From the IMG/VR virus record IMGVR_UViG_3300037635_001174, positions 1 to 24,241 of that record: a stretch of 24,241 nucleotides of DNA; one strand, 5' to 3'. This document shows, in pieces, positions 7,431 through 18,049 of the stretch. Within the stretch, counting starts at the first letter, position 1; the number at the start of each line of letters is the position of its first letter. The notes under the pieces were generated by a model. It had not been told where the DNA came from. It saw only the letters and a list, made by a program, of their open reading frames with translations, and made no database searches. This DNA is from a virus. A program made the position numbers and the translations under genes.

Positions 7431-8342
7431 ATGGTAAACAATACATTAGAAGAAATATTAAACGTAGAAGCAGCAACAGGCCCGTTCTCTGTCGGAGATG
7501 CGGTTTTAGAACAGACTTTAAGAGATTTCATTCAATTACAGTCTAACACAATCGCAATAGCAACAGATTTGGTCGGCGTAAGAACCGTTCCGTGGTTAGA
7601 GTTTAAGTGGTACACCGGAGTAACTGGTACATTCGCTTACCCAATTGATGACGTTTCTCTAGTAGACCCAACAAACATTGGAACAGCAAACTACACAGTT
7701 AAACTTGAGAAAGGACAGGGTAGAGTTACTTTCCTAGATGCAGTAAGACTACGTGGCGAATCCTTTGAGAACATTGACAGGCAACAAATGGCTGTAGTAA
7801 GAGGTCGTGCAGACCTTATAGACAACCATATCCTAACAAAGTTAATGGCAGGTAACGGACAATCACAAGCAGCAACTTCAACATTCGGTAGTGCATCAGC
7901 AGACGAGGAAAAAGACTTGCTAGACGCTATGGACTTAATCTTTGCTAACGCAAAGGTTAGCGGTAACGAGCCAATGGCTCTTGTATTACCTGCTGACAAA
8001 AGAAGTGCTATGCTTAACACAACTCTATACGGAAACGTAGTCGAGTCTCTACAACAACACTTGGGTAGAATCGCAAACCTAACAATTTACTACACAAGAG
8101 ATTTCGGTGCAGGTAGCGCATTGGTAAACGATGGTCTACTACTTATACCGGGCGCAGAAACAGCAGAGTTTTTCTCATACAACGGACCGGGATTCCAAGA
8201 GACAGAATTAACACGTCTACCGGGAGTCGGTTTTGATTGGCTATTAACATCTTACATGGGTAGCGTTATCCACGAAATGCAAGATGGTGCAGCAGCAGGT
8301 AAGAACAACCGTATCTGTAAGATTACAGGCGTAAGGGCTTAA
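7431..8342 (+). CDS. Major capsid protein, HK97 fold
   Basis: 303 residues from the ATG at 7431, placed 5 bases after GAGGTGA; an upstream in-frame GTG at 7422 lies inside that ribosome site and is rejected. Position after protease and cement genes, length, and sequence support a HK97-fold capsid: an N-terminal helical part, an E-loop-like beta region (GVRTVPWLEFKWYTGVTG), a spine-helix-like stretch (GRADLIDNHILTKLMAGN), and a C-terminal P-domain/A-domain region ending in ICKITGVRA. N-terminal residues up to about 20 are short, so any cleaved delta domain must be on the separate scaffold, in line with the scaffold start proposed upstream. Expected to be the most abundant virion protein. Confidence 0.85.
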   Translation: MVNNTLEEILNVEAATGPFSVGDAVLEQTLRDFIQLQSNTIAIATDLVGVRTVPWLEFKWYTGVTGTFAYPIDDVSLVDPTNIGTANYTVKLEKGQGRVTFLDAVRLRGESFENIDRQQMAVVRGRADLIDNHILTKLMAGNGQSQAATSTFGSASADEEKDLLDAMDLIFANAKVSGNEPMALVLPADKRSAMLNTTLYGNVVESLQQHLGRIANLTIYYTRDFGAGSALVNDGLLLIPGAETAEFFSYNGPGFQETELTRLPGVGFDWLLTSYMGSVIHEMQDGAAAGKNNRICKITGVRA

Positions 8343-8356
8343 GGGGGCTAAAATAA

Positions 8357-8773
8357 ATGCCTATTAACCGTAAACTCCAAAACCTAATGACTGGTATTAA
8401 TACCAAGCAAGTCTCTAATGGTGGAACAGGTGGGTCTATACCTATCCTTTACAAAATAGCAGTAGATGGTGGCGCAACAGAAAGCGTTTCACTAACTGTA
8501 GACCGCAACTTAGAGGTTGTTGATGTATGGTGTCATCTTTTAGCAGATGGCGGCGCAAACGCTAACAGCCTACAAGTGCTTAACGGTACTGACGCTATTA
8601 CTGATGCCTTTGTCACAGGAACAGCAGGTGATAAAGATGTTGTAAGGTGTGGAGAAATAGATGATTCATACTACAAGATTAGTGCAGGTGGTACTCTCAA
8701 AGTAACATCTACATCATCTGATGATACAGCACCCGCAGTCCATGTATTCGTACTTGGATATTCTAACCCTTGA
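8357..8773 (+). CDS. Small beta-rich virion protein
   Basis: 138 residues, 14 bases after the capsid gene and with a G-rich ribosome site (AGGGGGC). After a short N-terminal arm (MPINRKLQNLMTGIN) it is mostly alternating beta-type segments (ILYKIAVDGG, SVSLTVDRNLEVVDVWCHLL, VHVFVLGY). A jelly-roll or Ig-like fold is likely. No family recognised. The position next to the capsid gene suggests a second capsid decoration protein or an anchor for head fibres. Confidence 0.65.
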   Translation: MPINRKLQNLMTGINTKQVSNGGTGGSIPILYKIAVDGGATESVSLTVDRNLEVVDVWCHLLADGGANANSLQVLNGTDAITDAFVTGTAGDKDVVRCGEIDDSYYKISAGGTLKVTSTSSDDTAPAVHVFVLGYSNP

Positions 8774-8790
8774 GACTAAAAGGTGAATGA

Positions 8791-9183
8791 ATGAGTGATA
8801 AAAAAGCCGCTAAGGCGAAGCCAAAGAAACCTTCTAAGGCTAAACTTGCATCTGCTTTGAAAGAAGCGGGTATTCCATTACCTGAAAGTGGTAATATAGA
8901 AGATATGCAATTTAGATTAGATAATTATTTGCCCGGACCCGGATGGTTAGTAAGGGCGCATAAAAACGGTGGTAGAAGATACGCTAATCATCCTATGTCT
9001 TTGTTAAGTAGAAGTGCAAAGAAGCCTTATTGGATTCCAAATAGCGAAATGGCTCAAAAAATTATTGCTACTAAACTTGTAGTAGTATTAGGTCGAGCAA
9101 CCAAACCTTCATCAAACAATATAGTGCTTGACGTACCGTTAGATTATAGGGAGAGGTTCGGAGATGGCAGTAACAACGGATAA
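8791..9183 (+). CDS. Lys-rich N-terminus plus SAP/HeH-like small protein
   Basis: 130 residues with an AAGGTGA-type ribosome site. Residues 3-18 are Lys/Ala/Pro-rich. Residues about 16-45 (KAKLASALKEAGIP, then FRLDNYLPG) resemble a SAP or HeH helix-extended loop-helix motif, which in other proteins binds DNA or RNA. The rest (WLVRAHKNGGRRYANHPM and following) is small, basic and unassigned. It overlaps the next gene by 20 bases. It may sit at the inner capsid or neck and touch DNA; inference only. Confidence 0.6.
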   Translation: MSDKKAAKAKPKKPSKAKLASALKEAGIPLPESGNIEDMQFRLDNYLPGPGWLVRAHKNGGRRYANHPMSLLSRSAKKPYWIPNSEMAQKIIATKLVVVLGRATKPSSNNIVLDVPLDYRERFGDGSNNG

Positions 9184-9598
9184 TATTAGAGATTTACTTA
9201 ATAGACCTAGAGGTCTAAACAATGGTACAATCACAGAATATATTACTATTCGTACAGCAGAAGTAAACAAAAAAGCAAGAGTAGCAGAATACTTTGGTGT
9301 AGATGCTACAGGCGCACCTACTGATACCTTAAAAGAAAGTGCAGTAAAGTTTTTAGTTTGTGTAGATTGTCTAAGAGTATTAATAGATACTATACCTGCT
9401 GTATTTCCCGAAAAAGAACAAGGTACATCTGACATTCGATATAATAAACAATTAGCGTCTTTTGAGAAATCAGCACAAGACGCTTTAGCAGCGATAGAAG
9501 AGAAGGGTGGTAGTGCGTTTAAATCGGGAACAACAGCATCAAGAGTCGGGGGAACAACAACCGGCTCGCAATTGTCCGGCTCTCTTTATCACGATTAA
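9164..9598 (+). CDS. Putative head-tail adaptor (helical)
   Basis: 144 residues, mostly helical. The N-terminal half (VTTDNIRDLLNRPRGLNNGTI, then TEYITIRTAEVNKKAR) and the following AVKFLVCVDCLRVLIDTIP helix resemble the small helical adaptors that dock under the portal in siphoviruses. The last 40 residues are Gly/Ser/Thr-rich and probably flexible. The start is supported by GGGAGAGG shortly upstream. A second, better adaptor candidate lies at 19714, so this one may instead be a head completion protein. Confidence 0.5.
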   Translation: MAVTTDNIRDLLNRPRGLNNGTITEYITIRTAEVNKKARVAEYFGVDATGAPTDTLKESAVKFLVCVDCLRVLIDTIPAVFPEKEQGTSDIRYNKQLASFEKSAQDALAAIEEKGGSAFKSGTTASRVGGTTTGSQLSGSLYHD

Positions 9599-9610
9599 AG
9601 AGGGTAAAAT

Positions 9611-10942
9611 ATGACAGATTATTGGTGGGTTGGTGCGTCATCTAGTGACCCTATGGTTGCTAATAATTGGTCCACAACTTCAAATGGTACTTCACTAGCA
9701 AGTAGCCTTCCGGCTGATTGGCTACAAACAGGAAATGACGATATTCTTTACTTTACATCAGTAGCCCAACAAGAAATAGCCTTTGGTGTTAATACACGTT
9801 ATTTGAATCTTGTCACAATAGATTCTACATTTACGGGTAATAGGACTTTTAATTGTAGCGGTTCTACTTTATATTTTGAAGCGGGGTTAATAATACAAGT
9901 AGAAGATTGTGTAAAGGATAACACAGGTACTACATGGATTTTCACAGGTACACCACCTTTTCCTATAGGTGATAGTGCCGCTACTCAAACAAATAATAGA
10001 CTTTACATACAGTATGAAGCAAACACAAGTATATGGACAGGTCAAAACGGAGAGCCGGATTCTGATAGTATAATAACATTTACATTACCTTCCGGTGGTG
10101 TAATGACTTTAACAGACGGTAAATATCCTAAAGTTACATTGACTACTGCATCCGGTAGTGCCATATTTAGTCCCGAACACATATATACAAGAACAGGTGC
10201 AGTATGGAATACGTACGGTTCGGTAGATATTGGTAATTTTGTTGTTCCTTCTACCGTAAAAGTAAGTCCTAAAACAATTGATACAGACGATTTATCAAAA
10301 ATATTTAAGTTACAGGGTACTATTAGCATAGCACATGAAGAATATAATTGGGGTAATACTACTGTACATTATACCGCTACTTCTAGTAACCAAGTTTTAC
10401 CTGTAAACGGAGATACAACCTACGGTAATTCTACAACAAAAAAGTTTAACGTCAAATATAACAAAGTAGTTATTGAGGCATCTACACACGATTGGATTAT
10501 ATCTGATGGTCGTACACTAACGTGTAATGAATTAGTTATAGAAACTGATGGTACATTATACGGCCCTTATTCACAATCAAAACAAAGTGCCGATATACAC
10601 ACGGTAAAAAGACCTACCGTAAAAGGAGATTGGAACTTTTCTCAAGTGTCTGATGGTATTTACCGTAGTAGAAATACACCACCCTCAACTTCTGTCGTAG
10701 AGGGGGGTACAGGAAGAGAGTTTATTACTAAAGATGCAATATTAGTGGGGCAGGGACACGATGATATGGCAATCTTAGCCGCAGGTTCAGAAGGAACGGT
10801 ACTTACTATAAGTAGCGGCAGTCCTGTTTGGGCTACTAACACAGGTGGAGAAAGCGGCGGCGGGGGAACACTTGATATAGGAGACTTGGTTGTAACAAAT
10901 AATGATAGTGGTATCATTATCATGGGCGCATTAGTGATATAA
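9611..10942 (+). CDS. Beta-rich fibre or spike protein
   Basis: 443 residues, ribosome site GAGGGT. The N-terminus TDYWWVGASSSDP, with W-rich start and NNWS, is a common opening of phage-borne beta-solenoid or lectin-like proteins. The middle is long, Thr/Ser/Asn-rich and beta-repetitive. Near the C-terminus, ILVGQGHDDMAILAAGSEGTVL and SGSPVWATNTG match the common attachment segment of tail fibres, followed by a GGESGGGGT linker and a short beta end. It lies directly upstream of the collagen-like fibre with a similar style of domain, so the two probably act together as receptor-binding or fibre-base proteins. Confidence 0.65.
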   Translation: MTDYWWVGASSSDPMVANNWSTTSNGTSLASSLPADWLQTGNDDILYFTSVAQQEIAFGVNTRYLNLVTIDSTFTGNRTFNCSGSTLYFEAGLIIQVEDCVKDNTGTTWIFTGTPPFPIGDSAATQTNNRLYIQYEANTSIWTGQNGEPDSDSIITFTLPSGGVMTLTDGKYPKVTLTTASGSAIFSPEHIYTRTGAVWNTYGSVDIGNFVVPSTVKVSPKTIDTDDLSKIFKLQGTISIAHEEYNWGNTTVHYTATSSNQVLPVNGDTTYGNSTTKKFNVKYNKVVIEASTHDWIISDGRTLTCNELVIETDGTLYGPYSQSKQSADIHTVKRPTVKGDWNFSQVSDGIYRSRNTPPSTSVVEGGTGREFITKDAILVGQGHDDMAILAAGSEGTVLTISSGSPVWATNTGGESGGGGTLDIGDLVVTNNDSGIIIMGALVI

Positions 10943-10970
10943 TTATTAAACAATAAAAGAGGGAAAGTAT

Positions 10971-13900
10971 ATGGCACTAACAGGTAATAAAAATCTTTTT
11001 ACTGCTACCACTACCCAAAGGGCAGGAGTTACCCCTACTAAAGAACAAATATTCCTAGATACAAATACAGGTTCAGCCGCTAATGGTGTTTTTATTGGTG
11101 ATGGTGCTACAGCAGGTGGTAGGTCGGCAGACGTTAGGCCACTAGAAACAAAAAACGCTGATTATACATTCGTTAGAGCAGACGAAGCACGTTTGATTAT
11201 ACATACTAACTCTTCTACATATACATATAAATTACCCCCATACTCTTCTGTCCCTTTTCCAGTAGGATTAAGTGAATTACAAATTATGAACGAAGGTAGT
11301 GGTAATATTACTATTGCTACTGATGACGGTACAGTAGTTTCTCTTGTAGGTCAAGGGGTTAGTAATCCGGGTACTAGCGGTACATTTACCTTAACACAAA
11401 ATCAAAAAGTATATTTAAGACATAGTGCTACACAAGATACTTGGATTGCATATCAAAATAATGCTACAGGACCGACAGGTCCACAAGGTATTCAAGGTAT
11501 TCAAGGTATTCAAGGAAATACAGGTCCTACAGGGCCGACAGGCTCACAAGGTCCTGCGGGACCCACAGGTCCTACGGGTTCTACTGGTAGTACAGGTTCT
11601 CAAGGTCCACAGGGAATACAAGGTAATACGGGTTCAACAGGTGCGGCAGCAGGTGTAGGAACACCAACTATTACAACAGGTGCTTTAGCGGTAGCAGTAA
11701 GTGGACCCGACACAGCAAAAGTGTTTGAGTTTACAGTACCTTTAGGTCCGGGCGGTCCTATAGGTCCGGCAGGTAGTAGGGTAGGTTTAGTTTGGAAGTT
11801 TAGTACGACTACAACAGAATCAGACCCCGGTTCAGGGTTTATGAGATTTGATAATGGTACATTCGCTAACATTACTGAAATCTATATTGATGAAGAAGAT
11901 GCTAATGCTGTAAATCAAGATGATTGGTTTAGTTTTGTAGGTTTATCTAATAACACTAGAAAAGGTCTATTACAAATACAACATCGAGGCGGAGATGTAG
12001 AAGAGTTTGCTAACTTTATAGTTAATACTGTTACAGATAACACCGGGTGGTATACACTAGGGGTAAGCCCTTCAACCGCTAGTCAAACAGACGTTCTAAC
12101 AAACAACACAAAGTATGTAGTAAACTTTGGTCAGGCAGGTCAAATAGGTTCACAAGGACCGACAGGTGGTACAGGACCAACAGGTCCTCAAGGCCCAACC
12201 GGAAGCACAGGTTCTCAAGGTCCAAGTGGTAGTACAGGACCAACAGGTCCGACAGGACCAACAGGGCCAACTGGTGCAGATTCTACAGTAGCAGGGCCGA
12301 CAGGCCCGTCAGGACCTACAGGTTCACAAGGCCCTACAGGACCGGATGGACCGCAAGGTCCACAAGGAACAACAGGTTCAACAGGGCCTCAAGGTCCTAC
12401 TGGACCTCAAGGCGTAGCAGGACCTACAGGCCCTACAGGTAGTCAAGGACCAACAGGTCCGACAGGACCGGATGGTAATTTTGGTGGGGCTTCATTTAAG
12501 TATGATTTCGATGCTGCTAATGGTATAGCAGACCCCGGCGCAGGTAAACTAAGATTAAATAGTGCTACACAAAATGCCGCTACACATATTGTTATTGATG
12601 ATAGCGATTTAGACGGTAGCGATATTCAATCTTTTATGAGAACAATAGACGATTCTACTTCTACAATAAAAGGTCATGTAAAGATAAGTAATTTACTAGA
12701 CGCTTCACAATTTATAATATTCACTATTTCTTCACTAACTGAACAAACAGGTTATTTTGATATAACAGTAAGTGGTATAGACTCTTCTGCTACATCACCT
12801 TTTAGTGCGGGGGAAGATATTTTAGTCACATTCGCAAGAACGGGTGATAAAGGAGATACCGGACCTGCCGGTCCTACAGGCCCTACTGGACCACAGGGAC
12901 CAACGGGCAGTCAAGGACCTATTGGAAATACAGGGCCAACAGGACCGGATGGGCCGGATGGACCAACAGGACCTCAAGGTGGAACAGGGCCTCAAGGGCC
13001 TACAGGGCCAACAGGTAGCACAGGCGCAGCAGGTCCACCGGGACCAACAGGTAGCACAGGTAGTCAAGGACCAACCGGACCTACAGGGCCTCAAGGTACT
13101 ACAGGTAATACAGGACCTACCGGAGTCGCAGCAGGTTTTGGGACACCGACAGTATCTAGTGGTCCATTAGCAATCGGCTCTAGTGGGCCGGACACAGCAA
13201 AGGTCTTTGCATTTACAATCCCACCGGGTTCTACTGGTCCGACAGGACCTACCGGCCCAACAGGTCCAACAGGTCCGGCGGGCGCAACAGGTTCTACAGG
13301 TTCTACAGGCCCAACAGGACCGGCGGGTGCATCAGCAGGTGTTGGTACACCTACCATAACTACAGGCCCTTTAGCAGTAGCAACAAGCGGCCCGGATAAT
13401 GCTAAAGTATTTGCCTTCACGATTCCGGCAGGGCCTACAGGACCTACTGGGCCACAAGGTCCTACTGGAAGTCAAGGTCCTACGGGACCTACTGGGCCGA
13501 CCGGACCTACCGGACCAACGGGTAGTACTGGAAGTCAAGGTTCTATCGGACCTACAGGTCCTACAGGCGCAGACGGTAATTTTGGTGGCGCATCTTTTAA
13601 ATACGATTTCTCTACAAATACAACAGATAGCGACCCCGGCGCAGGTAAGGTAAAACTAAACAACGCCACTCAATCATCTGCTACTAGAATCTATATAGAT
13701 GACAGCGATTTAGACGGAACAGATATTCAATCATTCCTTCGTACAATAGATGATTCTACATCTGCAATAAAAGGACACGTTAAAATTAGTAATTTACTAG
13801 ATGCAAGTCAATTTACTTTACATACTATTACTTCTCTATCAGAAGATTCGGGTTACTTTGACATAACAGTAAGTACAATAGACTCTTCTGCTTCTGCGCC

Positions 13901-16900
13901 ATTTTCAAATGGTGAAGATGTTATGGTAACTTTTGCTAGAACAGGAGATAAAGGGGACACCGGACCTACAGGTAGTGTAGGGCCTACAGGCCCACCGGGA
14001 CCTAGTGGCAACACAGGTCCTACAGGACCGGCAGGTCCTCAAGGTGATGAAGGGCCTACAGGACCAACCGGACCAACCGGCCCTAACGGCCCAACTGGTA
14101 GTACGGGTTCTACAGGTAGCACAGGTTCTACTGGTGCAGCAGCCGGTTTCGGAACACCTACTATGGCGGCAGGACCTTTAAGCATTACTGCTAGTGGACC
14201 GGACACCGCTAAAGTATTCGCATTCACAATACCGCCCGGCGGTACAGGACCTACAGGTCCTAGTGGGCCACCCGGTCCTACCGGCCCTACCGGAAACGAT
14301 GGTCCAACAGGACCGACCGGACCTACAGGCACAGCAGCAGGATTTGGAACACCTAGTGTTTCTTCCGGTCCTCTTGCTATAAGTAGTAGTGGGCCAAATA
14401 CAGCAAAGGTCTTTGCTTTTACTATACCTGCCGGAGATACCGGACCGACAGGTCCAACCGGACCAACGGGACCTACGGGACCTACGGGACCACCGGGTTC
14501 TACAGGACCTACAGGTTCAGCAGGAAGTGCGGCAGGTTTCGGAACACCAAGTGTTAGTAGCGGTCCTTTAGCCATATCTAGTAGTGGTCCTAATACCGCA
14601 AAAGTATTTGCTTTTACAATTCCACCCGGAAGCACAGGACCCGCAGGTCCACCCGGCCCAACAGGTCCTACCGGACCGACAGGTAATGACGGAAACGATG
14701 GTGGTACAGGTCCTACAGGTGCGGCTGCGGGATTCGGAACACCTACTGCTACAACAGGACCTATTAATGTTTCATCTAGTGGCCCAAATACTGCTAAGGT
14801 ATTTGCGTTTACAATTCCTCAAGGCGCAACTGGTCCGGCAGGACCACCGGGACCGACAGGTTCCACAGGGCCACCCGGCGGAACAGGGCCGACAGGAACA
14901 GCAGCAGGTTTTGGTACTCCTACCGCTAGTACCGGACCAATAGCAGTTTCTTCAAGTGGTCCCGACACCGCAAAAGTTTTTGCTTTTACTATACCACAAG
15001 GTGATACAGGCCCTACGGGTCCAACAGGCCCTACAGGACCTACTGGACCACCCGGCGGAACAGGACCGCAAGGTGCGACAGGACCGGGTGCAGGATTTGG
15101 AACACCGACAGCAACCATAGGACCAATAGGTGTATCTTCTAGCGGCCCTAATACAGCGAAAGTCTTTGCATTCACTATACCGCAAGGTGCGACAGGCCCA
15201 ACAGGTCCTACGGGACCAATAGGCCCTACTGGTCCTACAGGACCGACTGGTCCCACAGGTCCTACTGGGCCGGATGGACCGCCCGGTTCAAATGGTAGTA
15301 ATGGGGCAGCCGCAGGGTTTGGGACACCCACCGTAGCAAGCGGGCCTTTAGCAATTGCTTCAAGCGGTCCGGCAACTGCAAAAATCTTTGCGTTTACAAT
15401 ACCACCCGGAAGTACCGGACCGGATGGACCTGCGGGGCCACCCGGACCTACTGGGCCTACGGGGCCGACTGGTCCAACTGGACCTACCGGAACGGCAGCC
15501 GGTTTTGGTACGCCTACGGTAGCGAGTGGTCCGTTAGCAATTGCATCTAGTGGACCTGCGACTGCTAAGGTTTTTGCCTTTACAATCCCGCCCGGAGATA
15601 CCGGACCAACTGGGCCGCCGGGTTCAACAGGGGGGACAGGACCGACAGGACCAACGGGTTCAACAGGTAGTGCAGGACCACCGGGTCCTACGGGGCCTAC
15701 AGGACCTACAGGCGGTAGTGATGAACAAGTATTATTTAATGATAGTGGTTCATCAAGTGGTTCTGATAGATTAAAGTTTGACGGCCAAAGTTTGTATATA
15801 GGAACAGGAGTAAATTACCCTCGTTTAACATTAGCAGGTAATAACGGATTTATTTACTTCAAAGATAATAGTAGTACAAATCCGGCTTATCAAGCAACAG
15901 TCGGAGTTAATGGCGGCCAATTCCAAATAGGAGTAGGCTCAGGAAATAATCTTGCATTAGGTATTCATCCTTCGGGTGGGTTTGCTTTAGGAACAGGAAA
16001 TTACGGAACTGCCGGTCAAGTTCTTACTACACAAGGACAGAACACACTTCCAACTTGGACTACGGTTAGTGGCGGTGCTTCTGCAATTGGTGAATTATCA
16101 GATGCAGTTACTACTGCTACTTCTAACATAGGATTGGGTAGCGGTGCTTTGGATTCTTTAACTGCTAGTAGCGGCAACTACAACGTAGCATTGGGTGTAG
16201 ACGCAGGGACAACATTAAGCACAGGGGATAGAAATATTTTAGTGGGATATCAGGCCGGAACAGCACTTTCCACAGGTGGCGACCACGTTATGATAGGACA
16301 TACTGCGGGTGCAGCAATTACCAATCAAGGAACAGGAGTTTTTGTCGGTTATCGGGCAGGTGTTAGTAGCACAGGCTATTCCGAAACAGTTATAGGAAGC
16401 CAAGCCGGAACTAGCGGAACAGGTTACAATACTATCGTAGGCCACAATGCTATGACGTCTGGAACAGGTTCGGCAAACACTTTCATCGGTTGGAATGCAG
16501 GTCAAGGAGTTGCTAGTAATGCGGCAAATCAAAACGTAGGAATTGGTGCAGACAGTCTCAAAGATTTGACGACAGGAAGTTACAATCTTGGGGTCGGAAG
16601 AAGTGCAGGTCAGAACATCACTTCGGGTCAGAAAAATATTATCCTTACTTCTAACAATGGTGCAACCAGTTTGACAACAGGAAGTTACAATGTTCTCATA
16701 GGAAATGCAGATATTAGTAGTGCGACTGTCAGTCAGTCATTAACTATATCAGATGGGTCAGGTACTCTCACATGGCTTACAGCAGACAATAGTGGGGATG
16801 TAAATATACCTAACGGTCTAGCAGTAGAACAAGAGTTTCAGGCTAAAAGAGGTAAGATTTCTACATTAGGAAGTAGTATTACATTAACAGATACTTATGC

Positions 16901-17126
16901 AGGTAAATATATTATAGTTAATAATACCGCAACATTAACATTACCTGCTAGTCCGGCGGTTGGAGAACAATACATAGTAGTAAGTGATACAACAAATACA
17001 GTTACTATTGCCGCCGGTGCGGGAGATACAATGAACGGTTCTGCTTCTAACCAAACAATTACAACAAGGTATGAAGCAAAAACATTTATTGCTACATCTT
17101 CGTCAGCATGGATAGTGGTTGGGTGA
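10971..17126 (+). CDS. Giant collagen-like fibre protein, 2051 aa
   Basis: Largest gene here, a quarter of the window. Parts in order: N-terminal beta domain (about 1-165); collagen-type G-x-y runs, mostly GPT, GPQ, GST and GPP (about 166-1582), interrupted by three globular domains of one family (about 269-387, 504-627, 870-990) and by eleven copies of a 30-residue unit with F/VGTPT...GPLAI...[14 protein letters not shown]; then a head region (about 1583-1960) with repeated sNxxxGxxAG motifs ([43 protein letters not shown]), known from phage fibres and trimeric adhesins; and a C-terminal beta domain with [15 protein letters not shown] trimeric triple-helix fibre is expected. Ribosome site GAGGGAAAG; an AT-rich TATA-like stretch lies about 29 bases upstream. 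Placement between head and neck genes leaves head fibre or tail fibre open. Confidence 0.9.
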   Translation: MALTGNKNLFTATTTQRAGVTPTKEQIFLDTNTGSAANGVFIGDGATAGGRSADVRPLETKNADYTFVRADEARLIIHTNSSTYTYKLPPYSSVPFPVGLSELQIMNEGSGNITIATDDGTVVSLVGQGVSNPGTSGTFTLTQNQKVYLRHSATQDTWIAYQNNATGPTGPQGIQGIQGIQGNTGPTGPTGSQGPAGPTGPTGSTGSTGSQGPQGIQGNTGSTGAAAGVGTPTITTGALAVAVSGPDTAKVFEFTVPLGPGGPIGPAGSRVGLVWKFSTTTTESDPGSGFMRFDNGTFANITEIYIDEEDANAVNQDDWFSFVGLSNNTRKGLLQIQHRGGDVEEFANFIVNTVTDNTGWYTLGVSPSTASQTDVLTNNTKYVVNFGQAGQIGSQGPTGGTGPTGPQGPTGSTGSQGPSGSTGPTGPTGPTGPTGADSTVAGPTGPSGPTGSQGPTGPDGPQGPQGTTGSTGPQGPTGPQGVAGPTGPTGSQGPTGPTGPDGNFGGASFKYDFDAANGIADPGAGKLRLNSATQNAATHIVIDDSDLDGSDIQSFMRTIDDSTSTIKGHVKISNLLDASQFIIFTISSLTEQTGYFDITVSGIDSSATSPFSAGEDILVTFARTGDKGDTGPAGPTGPTGPQGPTGSQGPIGNTGPTGPDGPDGPTGPQGGTGPQGPTGPTGSTGAAGPPGPTGSTGSQGPTGPTGPQGTTGNTGPTGVAAGFGTPTVSSGPLAIGSSGPDTAKVFAFTIPPGSTGPTGPTGPTGPTGPAGATGSTGSTGPTGPAGASAGVGTPTITTGPLAVATSGPDNAKVFAFTIPAGPTGPTGPQGPTGSQGPTGPTGPTGPTGPTGSTGSQGSIGPTGPTGADGNFGGASFKYDFSTNTTDSDPGAGKVKLNNATQSSATRIYIDDSDLDGTDIQSFLRTIDDSTSAIKGHVKISNLLDASQFTLHTITSLSEDSGYFDITVSTIDSSASAPFSNGEDVMVTFARTGDKGDTGPTGSVGPTGPPGPSGNTGPTGPAGPQGDEGPTGPTGPTGPNGPTGSTGSTGSTGSTGAAAGFGTPTMAAGPLSITASGPDTAKVFAFTIPPGGTGPTGPSGPPGPTGPTGNDGPTGPTGPTGTAAGFGTPSVSSGPLAISSSGPNTAKVFAFTIPAGDTGPTGPTGPTGPTGPTGPPGSTGPTGSAGSAAGFGTPSVSSGPLAISSSGPNTAKVFAFTIPPGSTGPAGPPGPTGPTGPTGNDGNDGGTGPTGAAAGFGTPTATTGPINVSSSGPNTAKVFAFTIPQGATGPAGPPGPTGSTGPPGGTGPTGTAAGFGTPTASTGPIAVSSSGPDTAKVFAFTIPQGDTGPTGPTGPTGPTGPPGGTGPQGATGPGAGFGTPTATIGPIGVSSSGPNTAKVFAFTIPQGATGPTGPTGPIGPTGPTGPTGPTGPTGPDGPPGSNGSNGAAAGFGTPTVASGPLAIASSGPATAKIFAFTIPPGSTGPDGPAGPPGPTGPTGPTGPTGPTGTAAGFGTPTVASGPLAIASSGPATAKVFAFTIPPGDTGPTGPPGSTGGTGPTGPTGSTGSAGPPGPTGPTGPTGGSDEQVLFNDSGSSSGSDRLKFDGQSLYIGTGVNYPRLTLAGNNGFIYFKDNSSTNPAYQATVGVNGGQFQIGVGSGNNLALGIHPSGGFALGTGNYGTAGQVLTTQGQNTLPTWTTVSGGASAIGELSDAVTTATSNIGLGSGALDSLTASSGNYNVALGVDAGTTLSTGDRNILVGYQAGTALSTGGDHVMIGHTAGAAITNQGTGVFVGYRAGVSSTGYSETVIGSQAGTSGTGYNTIVGHNAMTSGTGSANTFIGWNAGQGVASNAANQNVGIGADSLKDLTTGSYNLGVGRSAGQNITSGQKNIILTSNNGATSLTTGSYNVLIGNADISSATVSQSLTISDGSGTLTWLTADNSGDVNIPNGLAVEQEFQAKRGKISTLGSSITLTDTYAGKYIIVNNTATLTLPASPAVGEQYIVVSDTTNTVTIAAGAGDTMNGSASNQTITTRYEAKTFIATSSSAWIVVG
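12480..13941 (+). repeat. Duplicated globular domain inside the collagen-like fibre
   Basis: Two near-identical domains, coded at about 12480-12840 and 13579-13941, share blocks such as [29 protein letters not shown] and [15 protein letters not shown], and both end in [13 protein letters not shown] diverged third copy is coded at about 11776-12130 ([15 protein letters not shown]). This is the folding and interruption domain common in collagen-like phage fibres. The two close copies indicate recent internal duplication. Confidence 0.85.
14148..15594 (+). repeat. Tandem array of a short beta unit between collagen blocks
   Basis: Eight copies in this span start at 14148, 14343, 14538, 14733, 14910, 15096, 15318 and 15504; three more start near 11655, 13135 and 13338. 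Each unit is about 30 residues ([24 protein letters not shown]) followed by 25-45 residues of collagen triplets. Spacing is 177-222 bases, three of the steps being exactly 195, which fits growth by in-frame unit duplication. Confidence 0.85.
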
Positions 17127-17694
17127 TATTATTTATCCAACAATAATAGGTATCTGTTCTCAAATAGGGGGCGGCTCTCTTTTAAGTATAGCGACATCAT
17201 CAAGTGGTAATTATGATAATGCTTGTACGGCAGATAATTCTTTAGAAGGGTTAGGTGTAGGGGGCGCACTTAATGGTTCCGAGTTTTTTGCCGATGGTAA
17301 TTTCTTTTCTGCTGCGATGACTATAGATGCCGGAGAACTTCAAGATGCAGTCGATAATTTCGGACTATCAAGGATAGATATTATACCCGCAGGGTATCTA
17401 AGATGGCTAGGTAGTGGCTCTCCTACGTTTGCGTGGGATTTGACATTGGACACTTCAAGTTTAAGTAATAGCAATACTGCAAGTGTTGTAGGTACAGCAT
17501 CTACATCTCAAGATGCTACAAATACTACAACTGGTATGGGAATGAGATTGAGGGTTAATTTTGATGTTGCAGGTAAAAATATTACCTCACCTGCTAGTGG
17601 TGATGAAATAGTTTTTGCAGTAAAAGCACAAAGCACTGTTGGCGGAGTAACAAGTACAGCCCCAAAATGTTCGATAACACTTACATTTGGTTAG
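17119..17694 (+). CDS. Fibre-associated beta-rich protein (unusual start)
   Basis: About 191 residues if started at TTG 17119, the only conventional start before the coding region; an in-frame TAG sits six bases earlier. The start overlaps the end of the collagen-like gene, and GGGTGAT follows it rather than preceding it. The protein is Gly/Ser/Thr/Asn-rich and beta-type ([50 protein letters not shown]). No family recognised. Adjacent position and style suggest a fibre tip or chaperone-like partner of the large fibre. A start at a rarer codon after GGGTGAT, or a +1 frameshift from the fibre gene, are alternatives. Confidence 0.6.
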   Translation: MGDIIYPTIIGICSQIGGGSLLSIATSSSGNYDNACTADNSLEGLGVGGALNGSEFFADGNFFSAAMTIDAGELQDAVDNFGLSRIDIIPAGYLRWLGSGSPTFAWDLTLDTSSLSNSNTASVVGTASTSQDATNTTTGMGMRLRVNFDVAGKNITSPASGDEIVFAVKAQSTVGGVTSTAPKCSITLTFG

Positions 17695-17700
17695 AGAATG

Positions 17701-17710
17701 TTTTATAAAA
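17701..17710 (+). promoter_or_regulatory. TATA-like box before small virion protein
   Basis: TTTTATAAAA, centred 26-27 bases upstream of the ATG at 17732. It is the best TATA match in the window and lies seven bases after the stop of the preceding gene. It predicts a leaderless transcript from 17732. Confidence 0.6.
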
Positions 17711-17731
17711 CAAATGATATGTGGTAAGGAT

Positions 17732-18049
17732 ATGGGCTTAAAAATAGACTATGTAACTAAATACGGCATAACTTGTGATGATGCAATATGTGTTATGTCA
17801 AATAGTATGACTTCAAAGGAAACAATAATAAATGCTGATGGTAGTTTAACTAAAGGCTTTAAAGTAAATTATAACGGTAAAATATATGCTTCACAGGCCG
17901 CTTACGAAGCAAATGCGGCCCCTATTGGTGGTTTTGGTAATGAGTTTGATTTGGATGATAGTGCAGAAGAAACTCAATACAATATAATTAAACAATGTTA
18001 TCTAAATCTAAAAACTATGACCGGATTTACTGATGGCGTTGATTGTTAA
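17732..18049 (+). CDS. Small conserved phage-type virion protein
   Basis: 105 residues from the ATG at 17732; earlier in-frame starts (TTG 17687, ATG 17714) lie on or before the TATA-like box, so the later ATG is preferred. The sequence has the look of a small protein common in marine phage fibre and tail regions: IDYVTKYGITCDDAICVMSN, then FKVNYNGKIYASQAAYEANAAPIGGF, EFDLD, YNIIKQCYLNLKTMTGFTDGVDC. Conserved cysteines and aromatic residues suggest a compact fold. Exact role in those viruses is unsettled. It is coded between the fibre genes and the oxygenase. Confidence 0.65.
   Translation: MGLKIDYVTKYGITCDDAICVMSNSMTSKETIINADGSLTKGFKVNYNGKIYASQAAYEANAAPIGGFGNEFDLDDSAEETQYNIIKQCYLNLKTMTGFTDGVDC

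Larger units (their letters stand above)
11466..15717 (+). repeat. Collagen-type Gly-X-Y coding tracts
   Basis: Repeating nine-base Gly-Pro-Thr-like triplets in several blocks, separated by globular domains and the short beta unit. Proline is mostly in X and threonine in Y; about a dozen GPPG sites place proline in Y. The same amino-acid repeat is written with freely alternating codons (CCA/CCT/CCG/CCC, ACA/ACT/ACC/ACG, GGA/GGT/GGC/GGG), so the DNA is much less repetitive than the protein. Confidence 0.92.

Noticed and set aside
14039-14635. Long minus-strand frame rich in GPVGPVGP (198 codons), with similar ones at 13091-13420 and 14819-15331
   Set aside because: It is the antisense of the Gly-Pro-Thr tracts; repeat composition keeps the opposite strand open without coding meaning.
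11466-15717. Regular short repeats suggesting a CRISPR array
   Set aside because: The period is a nine-base coding triplet repeat in one open frame, without unique spacers of constant length.
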